A stretch of DNA of 64,000 bases from Erpobdella octoculata (taxonomy: Eukaryota > Annelida > Clitellata > Hirudinida > Erpobdellidae), in the NCBI GenBank assembly GCA_963978895.1, contig OZ022241.1:25351573-25415572 (forward strand), written 5' to 3'. The translations under genes and the position numbers were made by a program. Positions 8,963 through 19,508 of the stretch are shown piece after piece (within the stretch, counting starts at the first letter, position 1; every line of letters begins with the position of its first letter). A model generated the notes under the pieces. It saw nothing but the letters and a program-made list of their open reading frames with translations. It did not search any database and was not told where the DNA came from.

Positions 8963-9640
8963 TCAACGTCGTTTTCTAGTTGTAATATTTACATTACCAA
9001 GCAGGTGGTTAAATACGCCTGGATCACACGTGCTTTCGCCGACAGTCACGGGCATACAGGTGCGCACCTCTGAAAAATCGGAACGAACAGCAACGTATAA
9101 ATATCCAGGTTCCATGTCGCACTCAAGAGGTGTAGTTACAAGTCCGGCCCTGTCATCAATCAACTCCTCCTCCCCAGGTCGCTTGTCGCACTCGTTTTTA
9201 CATTTTTGTAAGACCTCCATGTCTTCAACTTTTCCCGTGTGTAGATCATCTTCACGAAGATCGGGATCGAAGGTAGAGTCGAATCCAACTAATTAGACGG
9301 GATGAAGGTCGCAACTATCTCTCTGTTCTTCCTCATTGTTTAATATTTTGGGCTCTTGAAATTTAGAGTCACAATTATTACATTTTTCCACTTTTTCTTT
9401 TTGTGGAACAAGTTCAGGACTTATTTCAGTTTCTTGAGTCTCAGAATCGAGAACAGCTTCCTGAGACTTAGAGTCGAGAACAGCCTCTTGAGACTTAGAG
9501 TCGAGAACAGCCTCTTGAGACTTAGAGTCGAGAACAGCGTCGAATCCAACAAATTCAACGATTCAACGGAGCGACGGTCGCAACGATCCTTACGCTCATC
9601 CCTGCTATTCAATACCTCGGTCTTCTTTCTTTTGGTTTCG
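8963..9640 (-). pseudogene. Acidic coding relic with 9-residue repeats
   Basis: One minus-strand frame covers most of this interval. It has three near-identical 9-residue repeats (AVLDSKSQE) plus a fourth variant, then ETEISPELVPQKEKVEKCNN, and a single TAA at about 9293. It continues with LVGFDSTFDPDLREDD and MEVLQKCKNECDKRPGEEE, and on to GESTCDPGVFNHLLGN near 8970. A ~90-bp segment ending LVGFD or FVGFD is duplicated (about 9270-9350 and 9540-9630). No family is recognised. Like the relic at 3454-4340 it is acidic, repeat-bearing and next to a PLE copy. Confidence 0.45.
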
Positions 9641-9644
9641 ACTT

Positions 9645-9830
9645 AAACTGGCCAGTTAGCCCAATTTAATAAAAGTTTTAAATCTCTTTTTAATCTTATT
9701 CCTAATAAAAAAGAAATCGTTATTCTTCAAAACTTTTGTAAGAAGCTTGTTAATGCAGAATTCACTAAAAAGTTCAACGAAACTTGTCTAAAAGAAGATA
9801 TCATTCCAAAATATGCCTTAAACATATATA
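9645..9830 (+). mobile_element. PLE leader copy E, truncated within the hammerhead
   Basis: Starts at AAACTGGCCAGTTAGCCC, the 3' half of the hammerhead. It continues through the conserved leader to TGTCTAAAAGAAGATATCAT and CCAAAATATGCC before (TA)n. The 5' half of the ribozyme is missing. Confidence 0.75.
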
Positions 9831-9836
9831 TATATA

Positions 9837-9925
9837 CTAGAGTTAGCCCGTCAAAAATGACGTATGTTTTAAAATTTAATTAGATGTTCTTTTCTAATTG
9901 CAATACAACCTTTTTATCTTTGAGA
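9837..9925 (-). mobile_element. Helitron 3' terminus (minus strand)
   Basis: CTAG at 9837-9840 follows (TA)n. The minus strand has a perfect hairpin CGTCA-TTTT-TGACG (9849-9862) and an 8-nt spacer before CTAG. Confidence 0.65.
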
Positions 9926-10029
9926 CTGTCATTCTACACTTGCGTAATAACTTTTATTACACGCCTGCACTCACTAATTTTTATCAACTGCTGATTGCTG
10001 ACCCCTGCGTAATTGCTTACATACATACA

Positions 10030-10125
10030 TAGTGGTTTTGCTCGTCCCAAGGACGAATGTTTTATAATTACGATGTACTTTGGATAAATTTGATAAAAAA
10101 TAGTCAACAAAAACAAAATGATATT
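10030..10125 (-). mobile_element. Degenerate Helitron end related to 5873
   Basis: AGTGGTTTTGCTCGTCCCAA and AATTACGATGTACTTTGG match the 5873-5935 segment. The terminal CTAG is lost and the hairpin is partly kept. Confidence 0.45.
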
Positions 10126-10494
10126 TGATAACCATAAACATTTTTTTTGTCTATATAAGCAAATTTAATGAAATTTTTTATTTTGTTCAAGTTTTCAATT
10201 TACTAAAGTATTTCATATAAATTCAAAGGATGTGAAATTAAAGAGTGCAATAATTAGTTATTAAGAATTCTAGTATACACGACATTTCTTATGAATTGAC
10301 GGCCATTTTTGAGAAGTGATCCTTCCTTCTGAGATTTTTTTAAATCTCATCTTATAATATTTTTCGATTGCAGCGCCACTTCTTTTGATTTCTAGGACTG
10401 AGAATGTATATGTACAATTGAATAATAACTTTTATAACACGCCTGTGCGCAATAAATTCTTACGTGCACATCGATATCGTCTATACGACTAATT

Positions 10495-10634
10495 ACGTAA
10501 GCGTGACAGAATCAGTGAGTGACGTGGGCTACTATAATATAAATGTGTTGGAAATTGAACTCCTCCGAAACGGCTAAACCGATTTTTATGAAATATTTTG
10601 TGTACATTTGGTAGGTCTGAGAATAGGTCGTAGG

Positions 10635-10678
<44 letters not shown>
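10495..10678 (+). mobile_element. Helitron 5'-type segment and (TA)n
   Basis: CTCCTCCGAAACGGCTAAAC then GATTTTTATGAA, TTTGTGTACATTTGGTAGG and TCTGAGAATAGGTCGTAGGC match 38265-38360 almost base for base. (TA)n follows at 10637-10678. Confidence 0.5.
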
Positions 10679-10680
<2 letters not shown>

Positions 10681-10682
<2 letters not shown>

Positions 10683-10800
10683 CTCTATTGAATATTGTAG
10701 CCCATTTGGTGTTTAAAACTTTTTTCACAATCCCTTCCAAACGTCTTCGGTTTTTTTGAACAATTTGAGATATTTATTAAATTTATTTTTTACACCCAAA
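10681..10800 (-). mobile_element. PLE leader copy F (diverged)
   Basis: Downstream of the hammerhead on the minus strand, a decayed leader (GAAGGGATTGTGAAAAAAGT, AAACACCAAATGGGCTACAA) ends at FNRA-like sequence in (TA)n. This is the same architecture as copies A, C, D and E. Confidence 0.5.
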
Positions 10801-10841
10801 GGGTTTACTGGCCAGTTTCGGCTAAGCCATCTTCAGAACCC
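10801..10841 (-). ncRNA. Hammerhead ribozyme motif (copy F)
   Basis: Stem I GGGTT pairs with AACCC. The core is CTGAAGA, extra T, stem II GGC-TTA-GCC, GAAA, ACTGGCCAGT stem III, then TA before AACCC. The stems differ from copy A but pairing is maintained, which argues for selection on structure. Confidence 0.85.
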
Positions 10842-11069
10842 TTAAAGGTTTAGCGAAGTACTATAAAAGAATTGTCAAAAAAATGAAAATTATCCGAAAT
10901 TAGAATTCAAGGCAATACTAACTTTAAAGCAGAAGTAAATTGAAGAACATAATAAATTCTACCTAGTGCATCCAAAAAAAAAAGAATCCACCTTGCCAGT
11001 ATAATGCGGTCGTAAATGATTATTTGTTCATCAGTCATTAGTGGAACATATCGAATAACAATCGCTGCG

Positions 11070-11140
11070 AGGCGCAGCAGCACAGTGGTGAAAGCAGTTA
11101 TGCTATCATCCTGCCGTCGTGGGTTCAAAACAGGATAATG
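11070..11140 (+). repeat. tRNA-like SINE head
   Basis: Reads GCACAGTGGTGAAAGCAGTT (A-box-like) and GTGGGTTCAAAACAGG (B-box-like) about 35 bp later. The 3' part is replaced by a Helitron-like 5' end at 11145 (A/TCTATATATA...GAATGTTTGTTTTT). Confidence 0.5.
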
Positions 11141-11325
11141 TAAATCTATATATATATATATATATGAATGTTTGTTTTTTTGTCTGTCTGTTTGTCCTTT
11201 GTTTTTTCCAAAATAACTTTTTAAATAATTTTAAAAAAATATTCTAATCTCACTTCGTAGGTCTGAGGAAAAACAATAAGGTGCAATTATAGGAAAATGC
11301 ATATGTACAAATATTTTCTAAAATT

Positions 11326-11347
<22 letters not shown>

Positions 11348-11356
<9 letters not shown>

Positions 11357-11553
11357 ATTTTGTCTTCTTTCGCATTGTTATGTTGATGCTGCCCACAAGA
11401 TGTGAGATCATCTCTCGGACAGACCCCTCAATGTCACTTGTGACTTCGAAATTCTCTGGAACTCTCACATTGAGGGGACTGTCCAAGAGATGTTCCCACA
11501 TCTTGTGGGCAATATCAACATAACAACGCGAAAGAAGAAAAATTAATAGTTTA
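11348..11553. mobile_element. 206-bp near-perfect palindrome (MITE-like)
   Basis: The first ~100 bp (TAAACTATTA...TTCTTTCGCATTGTTATGTT, GCCCACAAGATGTG) are mirrored by the second, meeting near 11450. It is flanked by TA-rich DNA. No coding. Confidence 0.85.
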
Positions 11554-11781
11554 TATATTATAAGTTACTATGTTAATGATTATTGCTTATATATTATAGA
11601 TATGTTAATAACATTAATATATTTTGGTTAACAAAACTTAATATAAATTACTGATTATTGGACTTATTTTTAGGTTGATTGAATTTGGTGTTTTCAGTTT
11701 ATTTCTTTTGGCCAGATGCCCATTAGAATGACCACAGTCTTTCGTTGGCGGTCTTCTTCCTTTTCTTTTGTTGACATTTGA

Positions 11782-11818
11782 ACCTTGATAATGGAGAGTA
11801 ACTCCGAAACGCGTCGGT
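11782..11818 (+). ncRNA. Decayed hammerhead-like motif
   Basis: ACC, TTGATAA, T, GGAG-AGTAA-CTCC, GAAA, CGCG, TC, GGT matches the layout of the other copies, with stem I ACC/GGT. The core CTGATGA is changed at two invariant positions, so an active ribozyme is unlikely. Confidence 0.35.
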
Positions 11819-11989
11819 GATATTATATATTGGATTATAACTTTTATTTTGTTGTATAATTTGGTTGTTATACAACATGTTTAACGGTCAGTTGTTTGCA
11901 AGTCCTCGAATTTGAAGTTTTTTCAGGGAGCTTGAAAAAAGTTTTAACAAGTTGGTTTCTGCGAAATATGCTGTGTTGTTTAATAAAGA

Positions 11990-12000
<11 letters not shown>

Positions 12001-12073
<73 letters not shown>
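12001..12073. repeat. (TA)n microsatellite
   Basis: Pure TA, 73 bp. All overlapping open frames here are repeat artefacts. Confidence 0.95.
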
Positions 12074-12077
<4 letters not shown>

Positions 12078-12183
12078 CGTTTTTTGCATAATTCGGCAGT
12101 AGATTTTCTTTTATACATGTTGTGTTGAATATAACTGCCCATGTTAGATCCATGAAAATTAATTATTTAAATTATATGTCTAT

Positions 12184-12334
12184 TGTTATATCTATGGACG
12201 CGGACACATCATTGCGAGTTGGCGGCCATACTTCTCTTTTCCGTTCTAGCTCTGGCTCGTATTAGTTCGTTCGTTATTGATGTAATAAAGTGTTGTAGAT
12301 ACCTGCGTTGTTTTCTTATAATAAAGATATAACA
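12184..12334. repeat. Possible solo LTR
   Basis: A 151-bp segment begins TGTTATATCTATGG and ends AAAGATATAACA. The TG...CA ends form a short inverted terminal repeat. It contains AATAAAG-type polyadenylation signals, and its internal composition is less AT-rich than the flanks. No matching target duplication is visible (TCTAT versus GCCCA). Confidence 0.35.
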
Positions 12335-12429
12335 GCCCATTTTTATTGATTATTTTCTTAACATAAGACTCCAAATTGCGAATAACGATTTTGTTTTTCG
12401 AATAAAATTCTTTATTAATTTTTCAAACG

Positions 12430-12471
12430 GGCTTACTGTACAGTTTCGGCTCGAAAGCCATCATCAGAACC
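12430..12471 (-). ncRNA. Hammerhead ribozyme motif with UUCG stem II loop
   Basis: Minus strand: GGTT/AGCC stem I, CTGATGA, extra T, stem II GGCT-TTCG-AGCC, GAAA, ACTGTACAGT stem III, TA, AGCC. The core is intact, and stem II is capped by the stable UUCG tetraloop. Confidence 0.85.
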
Positions 12472-12929
12472 ATTTAAGTAGAAAATAATGAAAATATTCA
12501 AAAACGGACGAATTTAAAAGTCGAACTGAAATTGGAATAATGGCGAAACGTGTTTACTTAAAACTAGACGATCAGGAAACAAATATAATGCAAACCGATA
12601 TAGTTGTGATAAAACCAAGTGGAGATAAAATTAAACTGAGGTACATGGTATATAGAGCAGGAATACTACTGTAAAAACAGAAAACGTGAAGTGGAGTGAA
12701 ATTGAGTTAGATATTGTTATATGTTCGATATGGAATGAGAATCGGTTTTAGAAAGTATGTAAACTTCTTACTAGAAATCGACTTCGAAAACGGCAGAGCG
12801 AAGTAGTTGTGTACAAATGTAGCCGGCGAAGCGATGGCCGACATGAAAGATTGTTTGCACTAGCTAAGAAACAGTTTGTTCACTGAGTTGCATCACATTT
12901 CTTTTTCATCATCATCATCATGACCATTG

Positions 12930-13640
12930 CTATTCAATAGCCCTCAGTGCCCCAAACACCAGATTTTTCCACTGCTTTTGATTTTCAGCCGGTAAGCAAG
13001 CTTGTAGAATGTGATGTTTTTTCACAGAGTCCTCCTCCACAACGTCCAGCCATTTTTTTCGCGGTCTTCTTCTTGGTCTGCTCCCATGATGCCATCCGTT
13101 GAAAACTTTCACTAGAATCCTGTCTGCATTCATTCTGTTAATATGCCCAAAGTAAGAAAGCCATCTCCATTGGATTTTCTCTACAAGGTCACACTTGATC
13201 TTCAGTGCAAATTTTATTTTCTCCATGTATTTCTAAAGCTGACACCACAGATTTTTCTCAAAACAAACACTTCAAAAACGCGCGCTTGGTATTTATGTGT
13301 TTTTCCATCGTACATGTTTTTGGGTTGTATAGAAGCATGGAGTGAACGAGTGTTTCATAGACTCGAACTTTGGCCATCAAGCTGATGTCTCTAGGCTTCC
13401 AAATTGTTTTGAGTGAGTTGGCGGCTCCTGCGCCAAACTAATGTCGTCAAGCTCACACCTTGCGTCTTAAGAGATCACTCCACCTAAATATTTTAATTGC
13501 TCCACTTGTTTTAAAACTGTCCCACTGACATTGATCTTGAGCCCTGATGGGTTTCTGGAGATGCAGTGTGCTTTTGTTTTGTTGGCATTAAATCGGAATC
13601 CAAAACTTAAGCTAGTCGTTTATAGCTGACTAATCTGCTG
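12930..13640 (-). pseudogene. Non-LTR retrotransposon (LINE) reverse transcriptase C-terminal fragment
   Basis: Minus-strand frames from about 13640 to 13450 give NANKTKAHCISRNPSGLKIN and VLKQVEQLKYLGGVIS, the palm/thumb transition of LINE reverse transcriptases. From 13226 another frame gives IQWRWLSYFGHINRMNADRI and GSRPRRRPRKKWLDVVEEDS, the typical C-terminal tail of the same class. The frames are broken by stops and shifts, and the 5' end is truncated. Confidence 0.8.
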
Positions 13641-14148
13641 TTGTACCTCATGCTGATCATTTGAAAAAATATTTTATCTTTTCGATGGCATGTATTAATT
13701 CAAATTGTTTGTTTGGCTTTTTAAATTGAATGTTTCGTTGCATGGTTTCTATGCTTAGAGTTAGCGAAGACCATATATTTATATCAAGACTATATTCATC
13801 TATAGCAGAAAAGCTTCGCTCGATTAATCTCTCTCTCGATGTATTTGAAAAAAAAAAAAACGGAACTTTGCTCAATTTCGTTAAATAGTTGCTACTGTAA
13901 AATTTTAAATATAAATTTTTGAACTGTATTCCATAAAAAATCCTGAGATTTATTTTGACTTGAAGAATATAATAAAAAACAGACTACAACAGATATTTAG
14001 GTGCTTGTCACAGAGAAATCACTAAACTAAATTGAATATTCAAGTTAACCAAGTCCAGATAAAATGAATAAAATACAATGGCTAAAAAGCAAAATTGTGC
14101 ACGTTAACCACGTAAGAACTACTAAAAAAAAGAAGCAAACAAACATAC

Positions 14149-14205
14149 ATTGTGCTGATCACTTGCTGATGAATATCTTTAATTTCAGTAACTTTTTTGC
14201 TAAAC
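14149..14205 (-). CDS. NCKAP1: NCKAP1 exon (GFSKKVTEIKDIHQQVIST)
   Basis: This 57-nt exon has acceptor ...TTTATAG and donor GTATGT. It starts with one base completing Gly from the upstream exon and ends with AT, completed to ATG by the next exon. It aligns with the family segment GYNKRINDIRECKEAAVSH. It is separated from its upstream neighbour by an 88-bp intron. Confidence 0.92.
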
Positions 14206-14293
14206 CTATAAAAATGCATTCAAAACTATTATACAATAAAAAAGACTTTTGAAACATGTTTGTGATGTGCAGCATAACAGGAATTCAATATAC

Positions 14294-14447
14294 CCCTTAA
14301 TGCCATCAAGATATCCCACAGCAAACGAGTGAATATGAAGTACTTCATCTCTGCACAATGAAATGACATAACCTCCTTGAAGTGATGACTTCCATAGCTC
14401 ATAACAATCCACATTTTGCAAATGCTGATGGCACAACATGAATCCAA
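14294..14447 (-). CDS. NCKAP1: NCKAP1 exon (LCHQHLQNVDCYELWK...GIKG)
   Basis: 154 nt, acceptor ...TTTACAG, donor GTATAT. It encodes GFMLCHQHLQNVDCYELWKS followed by SLCRDEVLHIHSFAVGYLDG, matching the conserved GFILCHG...LWK...LFRDEVFHIH block of NCKAP1. Phases match both neighbours. Confidence 0.95.
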
Positions 14448-14517
14448 CTGTAAAATAATTGAGTTCTTATCTAAAAATATACATCTTTATTCAGATATAC
14501 AAACGCATGCACCATGG

Positions 14518-14835
14518 GTAGTAGTAGTAGTAGAGAATTAGTTAGGCGCACTCTAGTGTTGTGAAACCTCAGAGGCGCCGGGAACAGCTTGTGCATATGG
14601 AATCACACAGTTTCCTGCCACCCGCACGTGTCTCCGAAGCCAGGATGTGCCAAACCCTATTATCCCCAGTCGCGAAACTGGTACTCATTTATCGACCAGT
14701 GAAGGATGAAAGGCTGAGTTGGCCTAAGCAGTGTGAGTGAATTCCTTGCTCAAGGAAACTACGTGTCTGAACCTGGAATCGGACCCGGGTGCTCCGGATA
14801 TCCAAGCCAGTGTCTAAACTACTAGAATGATCAGG
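14518..14835 (-). repeat. tRNA-derived SINE
   Basis: The minus strand starts with tRNA-like sequence (A-box-like TAGTTTAGACACTGG, B-box-like GGGTCCGATTCCAGG). It passes through CCTTGAGCAAGGAATTCAC and ends in a (CTA)n tail at 14518-14533. Confidence 0.65.
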
Positions 14836-15052
14836 CTATACAGACATAATCCAGAAAAAGGGATTTTTTTTGGCCTAAGGGCTGTATGCTGCTCACATGC
14901 TTATTTGAATTTAGTCACTGCATATATAGCTCAAAATTCAATAAGTGTAACAGCTTTTAATAACATTTTGGCTGGGTTTTTTATATCGAACATCAAAACT
15001 ATCAACAATATAATTTTTGGTATCTAAAATTTGGCATATGTTCATCACTGGT

Positions 15053-15315
15053 TTATTCAAATTCCAACATGAACAATCAGGCCACTAATGCATACCAAAA
15101 ACACAAAATTTGGATAAAACTATTGTAGTGGTGCCGTCCACCAGGTCAAATGGACGGCACCACTAGAATATGTGTGTAATGACGACACAGGGAGAGAATT
15201 GCTAATATGTCGCTTGGCTGTGCTAAAACTTTTTATATTTTTGGCTAGTTTTATCCAAATTTTTTGTTTTTGGTATGCATTAATGGCCTGATTGTTCATG
15301 CTGGAATTTGAATTT
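15053..15315. repeat. Nested inverted-repeat element
   Basis: Outer arms (15053-15125 and 15240-15315) are inverted copies of AATCAGGCC...GCATACCAAAAAC...TTTGGATAAAACTA. Inside lies a perfect 15-bp hairpin (15126-15140/15151-15165, TAGTGGTGCCGTCCA) with a 10-nt loop. Confidence 0.75.
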
Positions 15316-15633
15316 AATTATGACATGGAATCAATTAGTTATTTGTTTAAATGTTTAATTTTTAGCACAACTATGATGAGAGCCAATGGGAGGGCTCAGT
15401 TTGAATGTTTCGACAAATCGGAACATAGTTGCTGACGTAAGCGTGGTATTAACCACTTTTTTCTTGGGTTTGCTGCATGATTATTATTGGAGAACCATAT
15501 GGTCACGAGACTCTTTGACACATTGTTGTTAAAACTTGTGTTCAACTTTAACGTGCGAAATTATTATTGGAGGGGCATATGATCAGTAGTGCTTTCCTGG
15601 GGGTTCGCTCGAGCCCCTTGATGTAAATGCCAT

Positions 15634-16190
15634 GGTTCGTGTGAACCATATATATAGAAAAAATATATCGGAGATGAGCAGGTTTTGAGTGAGATGCCAA
15701 GATGCCCTCCCAAAAACAATTTAGAGTCTTTTTGGTTCCATGAATATTAATCTATTTTTGGTACGACAGCGGAGACTAAACTCCGGTTTGTAAGAAACAG
15801 AAACGTCGATTTCTTATAGCTAAAAGTAGTTGATATGAGCTTTATTTTAATTTAACGACATAAAAAATATACAATTCTAATTTACCGATAACACAGGCGA
15901 CGTTAAATAGACATAAATAGACCATCGAACTAGAAACTACGCAAATAAAATTCAATGTCAACTGAAATTTTTATAAAAAAAAATTGTTAATTTTTATAAA
16001 GTTAAAAATTTATTTTGTACATAAAAAATTCTTTTTTTTCTCATAAAAAATATTTGATTAAGTTACTATACGGTTGTAACTCTCAGTTCTTCGTTTTGGA
16101 TCTCCGGTCTATTAGGCTGCCTAGCTAAAAGCCTTCCTAAACAACAGGCGGGCCGATATATTTATTCTATATATATGGTGTGAACCCCCT
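15634..16190. mobile_element. TIR element of about 0.56 kb
   Basis: ACCATATATATAGAAAAAAT followed by ATATCGG at 15645-15671 recurs inverted at 16153-16180. The right end continues into GGGGGTTCACACC. No transposase; the target duplication is unclear. Confidence 0.5.
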
Positions 16191-16479
16191 GTTAATAAAG
16201 AAAGTACTTTTAAATAATTTTATTGTCGGTTGTGTGGGCTAACCACTATTAACAAAACTTTGCTCTTGATTTTATCTCATACCCCTGATTTCCAAAAATT
16301 TTGGATACCCGAAAGTTGGGAGGCATTTGCTTTCTGCCTCCTCTGCCTATGCTTTCTCTTGATTGGTCGCCCATTGAACACTTGGAACGCAGTTCCCTAT
16401 GTAACAAGTTGGTTGAGGAACCATAACTCGGCAGATGATACGAGGATGAAAAAAATCCAACAAGAAGGAATATTGTGAA

Positions 16480-17160
16480 CAGAGGCGCAACCAGGGGAGC
16501 CCGAGGAGCCCGCCCCACAAAAGCTTGCCTGTGTGGATGTTGAAGTGACGCGTGTGCTCGTGTATTTGGAGACATATTTGAGTTGACAATTATTTTGTAA
16601 ATAAAATATTTAATAAGTTATCAACAATTTTAAGGTCAGAGTTGTCCAAGGGTCTAATTTTGAAAACCCGATCGCCAGAAAATCTGACCCGACTCAACAT
16701 ATTTTTATTTTTTATTTTGTGACCCGACCCGAACCAAACGGTTCGCTGCTGTTTGTGACAAACTAGAAATCGACCTTTAATTACCACGACGTGTAAGTAG
16801 GCAGATTCACCGGGAAAACTACCACACAATATCTCCAGAGGTGTACTACAGGTGTGTAGAATTTAATGATTTCATTCGTCCTTTTATATATTTTTAGAGT
16901 AACCATTGCTTAGATGACCATCAATCGCGACCTTAACATTAATGAAGAAACCGTCATCCACATTTTTTGCAGAAAAAACGTCGGCTGAATTTCATATTGT
17001 AATTTACTGTTCCAAATTAAATGTCTCATGGTTTGTTATTGCTAATTATTGCTGAAACTGTCGTTAAGCTTTGACTTTTGTGGGCCGTAAATTTTCAGTA
17101 AAACTCTCTATTAATCAGTTTCTGCCCCGCCCCCAAAAACGTTTTTTGGCTGCGCCTCTG
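16480..17160. mobile_element. Non-autonomous hAT element
   Basis: The ends are CAGAGGCGCAACC (left) and the complement of CAGAGGCGCAGCC (right), flanked by ATTGTGAA and ATAGTGAA (7 of 8 identical). The hAT-type CAG...CTG ends and 8-bp duplication are clear. The 681-bp interior has no transposase. Confidence 0.8.
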
Positions 17161-17529
17161 ATAGTGAAAATCAAGTAAGCTATTTATTAATATTTTCACT
17201 GAATTAATTACCTTATATGAAATTTCAGAATTCTAGTCAATGTAAATAATTTTGTGTCTTTTCCAATTAGTAAATAAAATAAAAGTGAATATAAACGAAA
17301 AAAAAAATTTTTCCTGATAGTTTAATATTCATCAGTGCTATTCTGCCAAATAATATTTCAATGGGAATATTAATATTCTAACAAATCTTAGAAAATATTC
17401 ACTGCGAATGCAAATCCCCTGGTAAAATTTTGGGAAAGCATCACTGCATATGATCACATGATAAATAGGGCAATCCCAGAATATGATTATGATCTTATCT
17501 CGTCTACGAACATTTAAGATTCAGACTGT

Positions 17530-18480
17530 TGCTGTAGTGCCCATTCTTCATCAGTTGAGTATCTAGAATTCCATGCTTTAGCCAAAATCTATCAACGACC
17601 AGAAACATCTCTAGTCTTGCTGCCATCAAAAGTTATGTTAACCGAATTCTCCAAGTCGGTGACCTCAACTGTCAGCCTGAATAGACACAAGGTTCGACAA
17701 CATCTTCATTGCCTTCAGACTGGAACTACACGTTTATGAACCAATCACACTCAACAACATCTTTGACCTCCTCGCCACTGCTCAATCACTATATGCTGAC
17801 AATCTAGTCGCACATGATCCCGGCTTGGTGTCTGATCACAGACTAGGGACCGTGACAATGGCAATTAACCCCCGACACTGTCCACCCGTCAAAATCACAG
17901 TGAGACACATCCGTGACATCAACTTGGATCAATTCGTCGATTAACTATGCTGCTTGGATCTTTTCAACAACCCTTATAACACCACAAACGGGTTTGCCTA
18001 TCAACGGCAGCCCTCAACAAGTTGGCCCCTCTGACAACTTATACCTGCCCCTCACCAAGATTGACTTTTTCATGGTTTTCCGATACAGCTGTCGAAGCCA
18101 AATTCCTTCACCCCGCCTGAAACACAGCTGGAAGAAGGATGAATCGATTCGAAGATCTTACCAGTTACCAGTTATCGTCTCACCAACAAACTCATCAACA
18201 ACTGTCATAGAACCAAGCTTCTTAAGCACTCAAACAAGCCCTTCTAATTTCCCTTACCATGGGCCTGTCCTAGAAACTCTACGACCCCCCCCCTGTGACA
18301 CCTGAAGAAGTCGGTAGGATCTTGAAGATCCTTCCGCAAAAAACCTCACCTGCCGATTTCCTCCCAACCTCCATCATCAAGTCGGCACCTTCAGTTTTGC
18401 TCAAAAAATTAAAAACAAAACTGAAAACACTATCTCAAATTATAATAAACGATCAGTCAATAACATCAGCACAATCTTGA
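17530..18480 (+). pseudogene. LINE endonuclease/linker fragment
   Basis: In plus frames: FDLLATAQSLYADNLVAHDP then GLVSDHRLGTVTMAINP (about 17755-17940). GLVSDHR is the C-terminal catalytic SDH motif of the APE-type endonuclease of non-LTR retrotransposons. Around 18300-18400, PEEVGRILKILPQKTSPADF and LPTSIIKSAP match the linker just before the reverse transcriptase. Frames are interrupted and the reverse transcriptase itself is absent. Confidence 0.75.
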
Positions 18481-18703
18481 TTAAACATAGTCTAAGACTG
18501 AAAACCCAAATAAATTCATAATCAAGCATTCCTGCCTCTGTTTCATTCTTTTTAAAAGCAATGCCGACACTATCATGTTTATCTTATAATGATGCAGATG
18601 CTGGTATGGGACTTATGGATTCATCCTTCATGAAAGGCAGAACACCAGTAACTTTAAACTTATAATGCTATAGTTTCAGAAAGTAGCTATACTGCGCATG
18701 GGC

Positions 18704-19145
18704 CAAAAACAAAACTGTACTAAACAGAAATGGACCGAAACTGAAATAATTTTTACATCATAAAAAATACATTTTTTAAAAAACAACGTTTTTCTTGCGC
18801 CCTAAAAAGTATAAAAACAAAACTGTACTAAACAGAAATGGACCGAAACTGAAATAATTTTTACATCATAAAAAATACATTTTATAAAAAACAACGTTTT
18901 TCTTGCGCCCTAAAAAGTATAAAATAATATTCATATAATTCATTTACAACAAAAAATGTTGCGGCGCATTATTTTTTATAATTATTTGTTTTACTAAAGT
19001 TTTGATGTTGTAGCCTATATGTGCCCGCAACGTTTTTCGTTGTAAATGAATTATAGGAATATTATTTTATACTTTTTAGGGCACAAGAAAAACGTTGTTT
19101 TTTTAAAATGTATTTCTTATGATGCAAAAATTATTTTCTACTTTT
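18704..19145. repeat. 108-bp tandem duplication with an inverted third copy
   Basis: Units 18704-18811 and 18812-18919 are nearly identical (CTGTACTAAACAGAAATGGA...AACAACGTTTTTCTTGCGCC). The distal part recurs inverted at about 19022-19140, enclosing TTGCGGCGCATTATTTTT. Confidence 0.75.
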
Positions 19146-19272
19146 TCGTTTTTGAAATTTTGTAAGCATTTGAGTTTTTTGAGTTTTTTTCGCTAGTTTG
19201 AAGTAGACCTATAGTGTGCAGTAGTGTGCACACAGTATTTAGCATTCAGGCGATATGCACATATTATAATAT

Positions 19273-19302
19273 CTCTAAAGAGAGATATTCACACTGCACC
19301 TG
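19273..19302 (-). other. 30-bp duplicate of an NCKAP1 splice acceptor and exon start
   Basis: CTAAAGAGAGATATTCACAC plus TGCACCTG matches 19844-19873 at 29 of 30 positions. On the minus strand this is the CAG acceptor followed by the first 26 nt of exon 19822-19870. The copy lies 571 bp downstream in the following intron, and homology stops on both sides. Confidence 0.75.
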
Positions 19303-19316
19303 AGCAGTCTGAGCGG

Positions 19317-19508
19317 ATCTCAAACAACTAAGAAAGGAAAGAACAAGAGAGAGAGAGAGTGAGGGAGAAGGGGAGAGAGAGAGAATAAAGTCGCTCGCGA
19401 GTTATTAGCATGCATGCGATGATGCGATGCATGCACGAGAGAGAAGAGAGGGAGAAGGGGAGAGAGAACAAAGTCGTTCGCGGACAGACAAAGTCTCAAA
19501 CAACTAAG
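19317..19508. repeat. GA-rich minisatellite with flanking direct repeat
   Basis: TCTCAAACAACTAAG occurs at 19318 and 19494. Between them are two GAGAGGGAGAAGGGGAGAGA-type blocks and a GCATGCATGCGATG-type palindromic centre. Confidence 0.7.

Larger units (their letters stand above)
5837..14148 (-). other. 8.3-kb NCKAP1 intron packed with repeats
   Basis: The intron holds Helitron 3' ends, a SINE pair, (TA)n tracts, PLE fragments with three hammerheads, the 1.3-kb insertion at 7097-8431, an acidic coding relic, a 206-bp palindrome, a possible solo LTR and a minus-strand LINE fragment. Apart from these I see no host coding sequence in it. Confidence 0.8.

Noticed and set aside
13657..13875. Minus frame with ERSFSAI, as in hAT C-termini
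   Set aside because: The following residues do not continue the dimerisation motif; too short to support.
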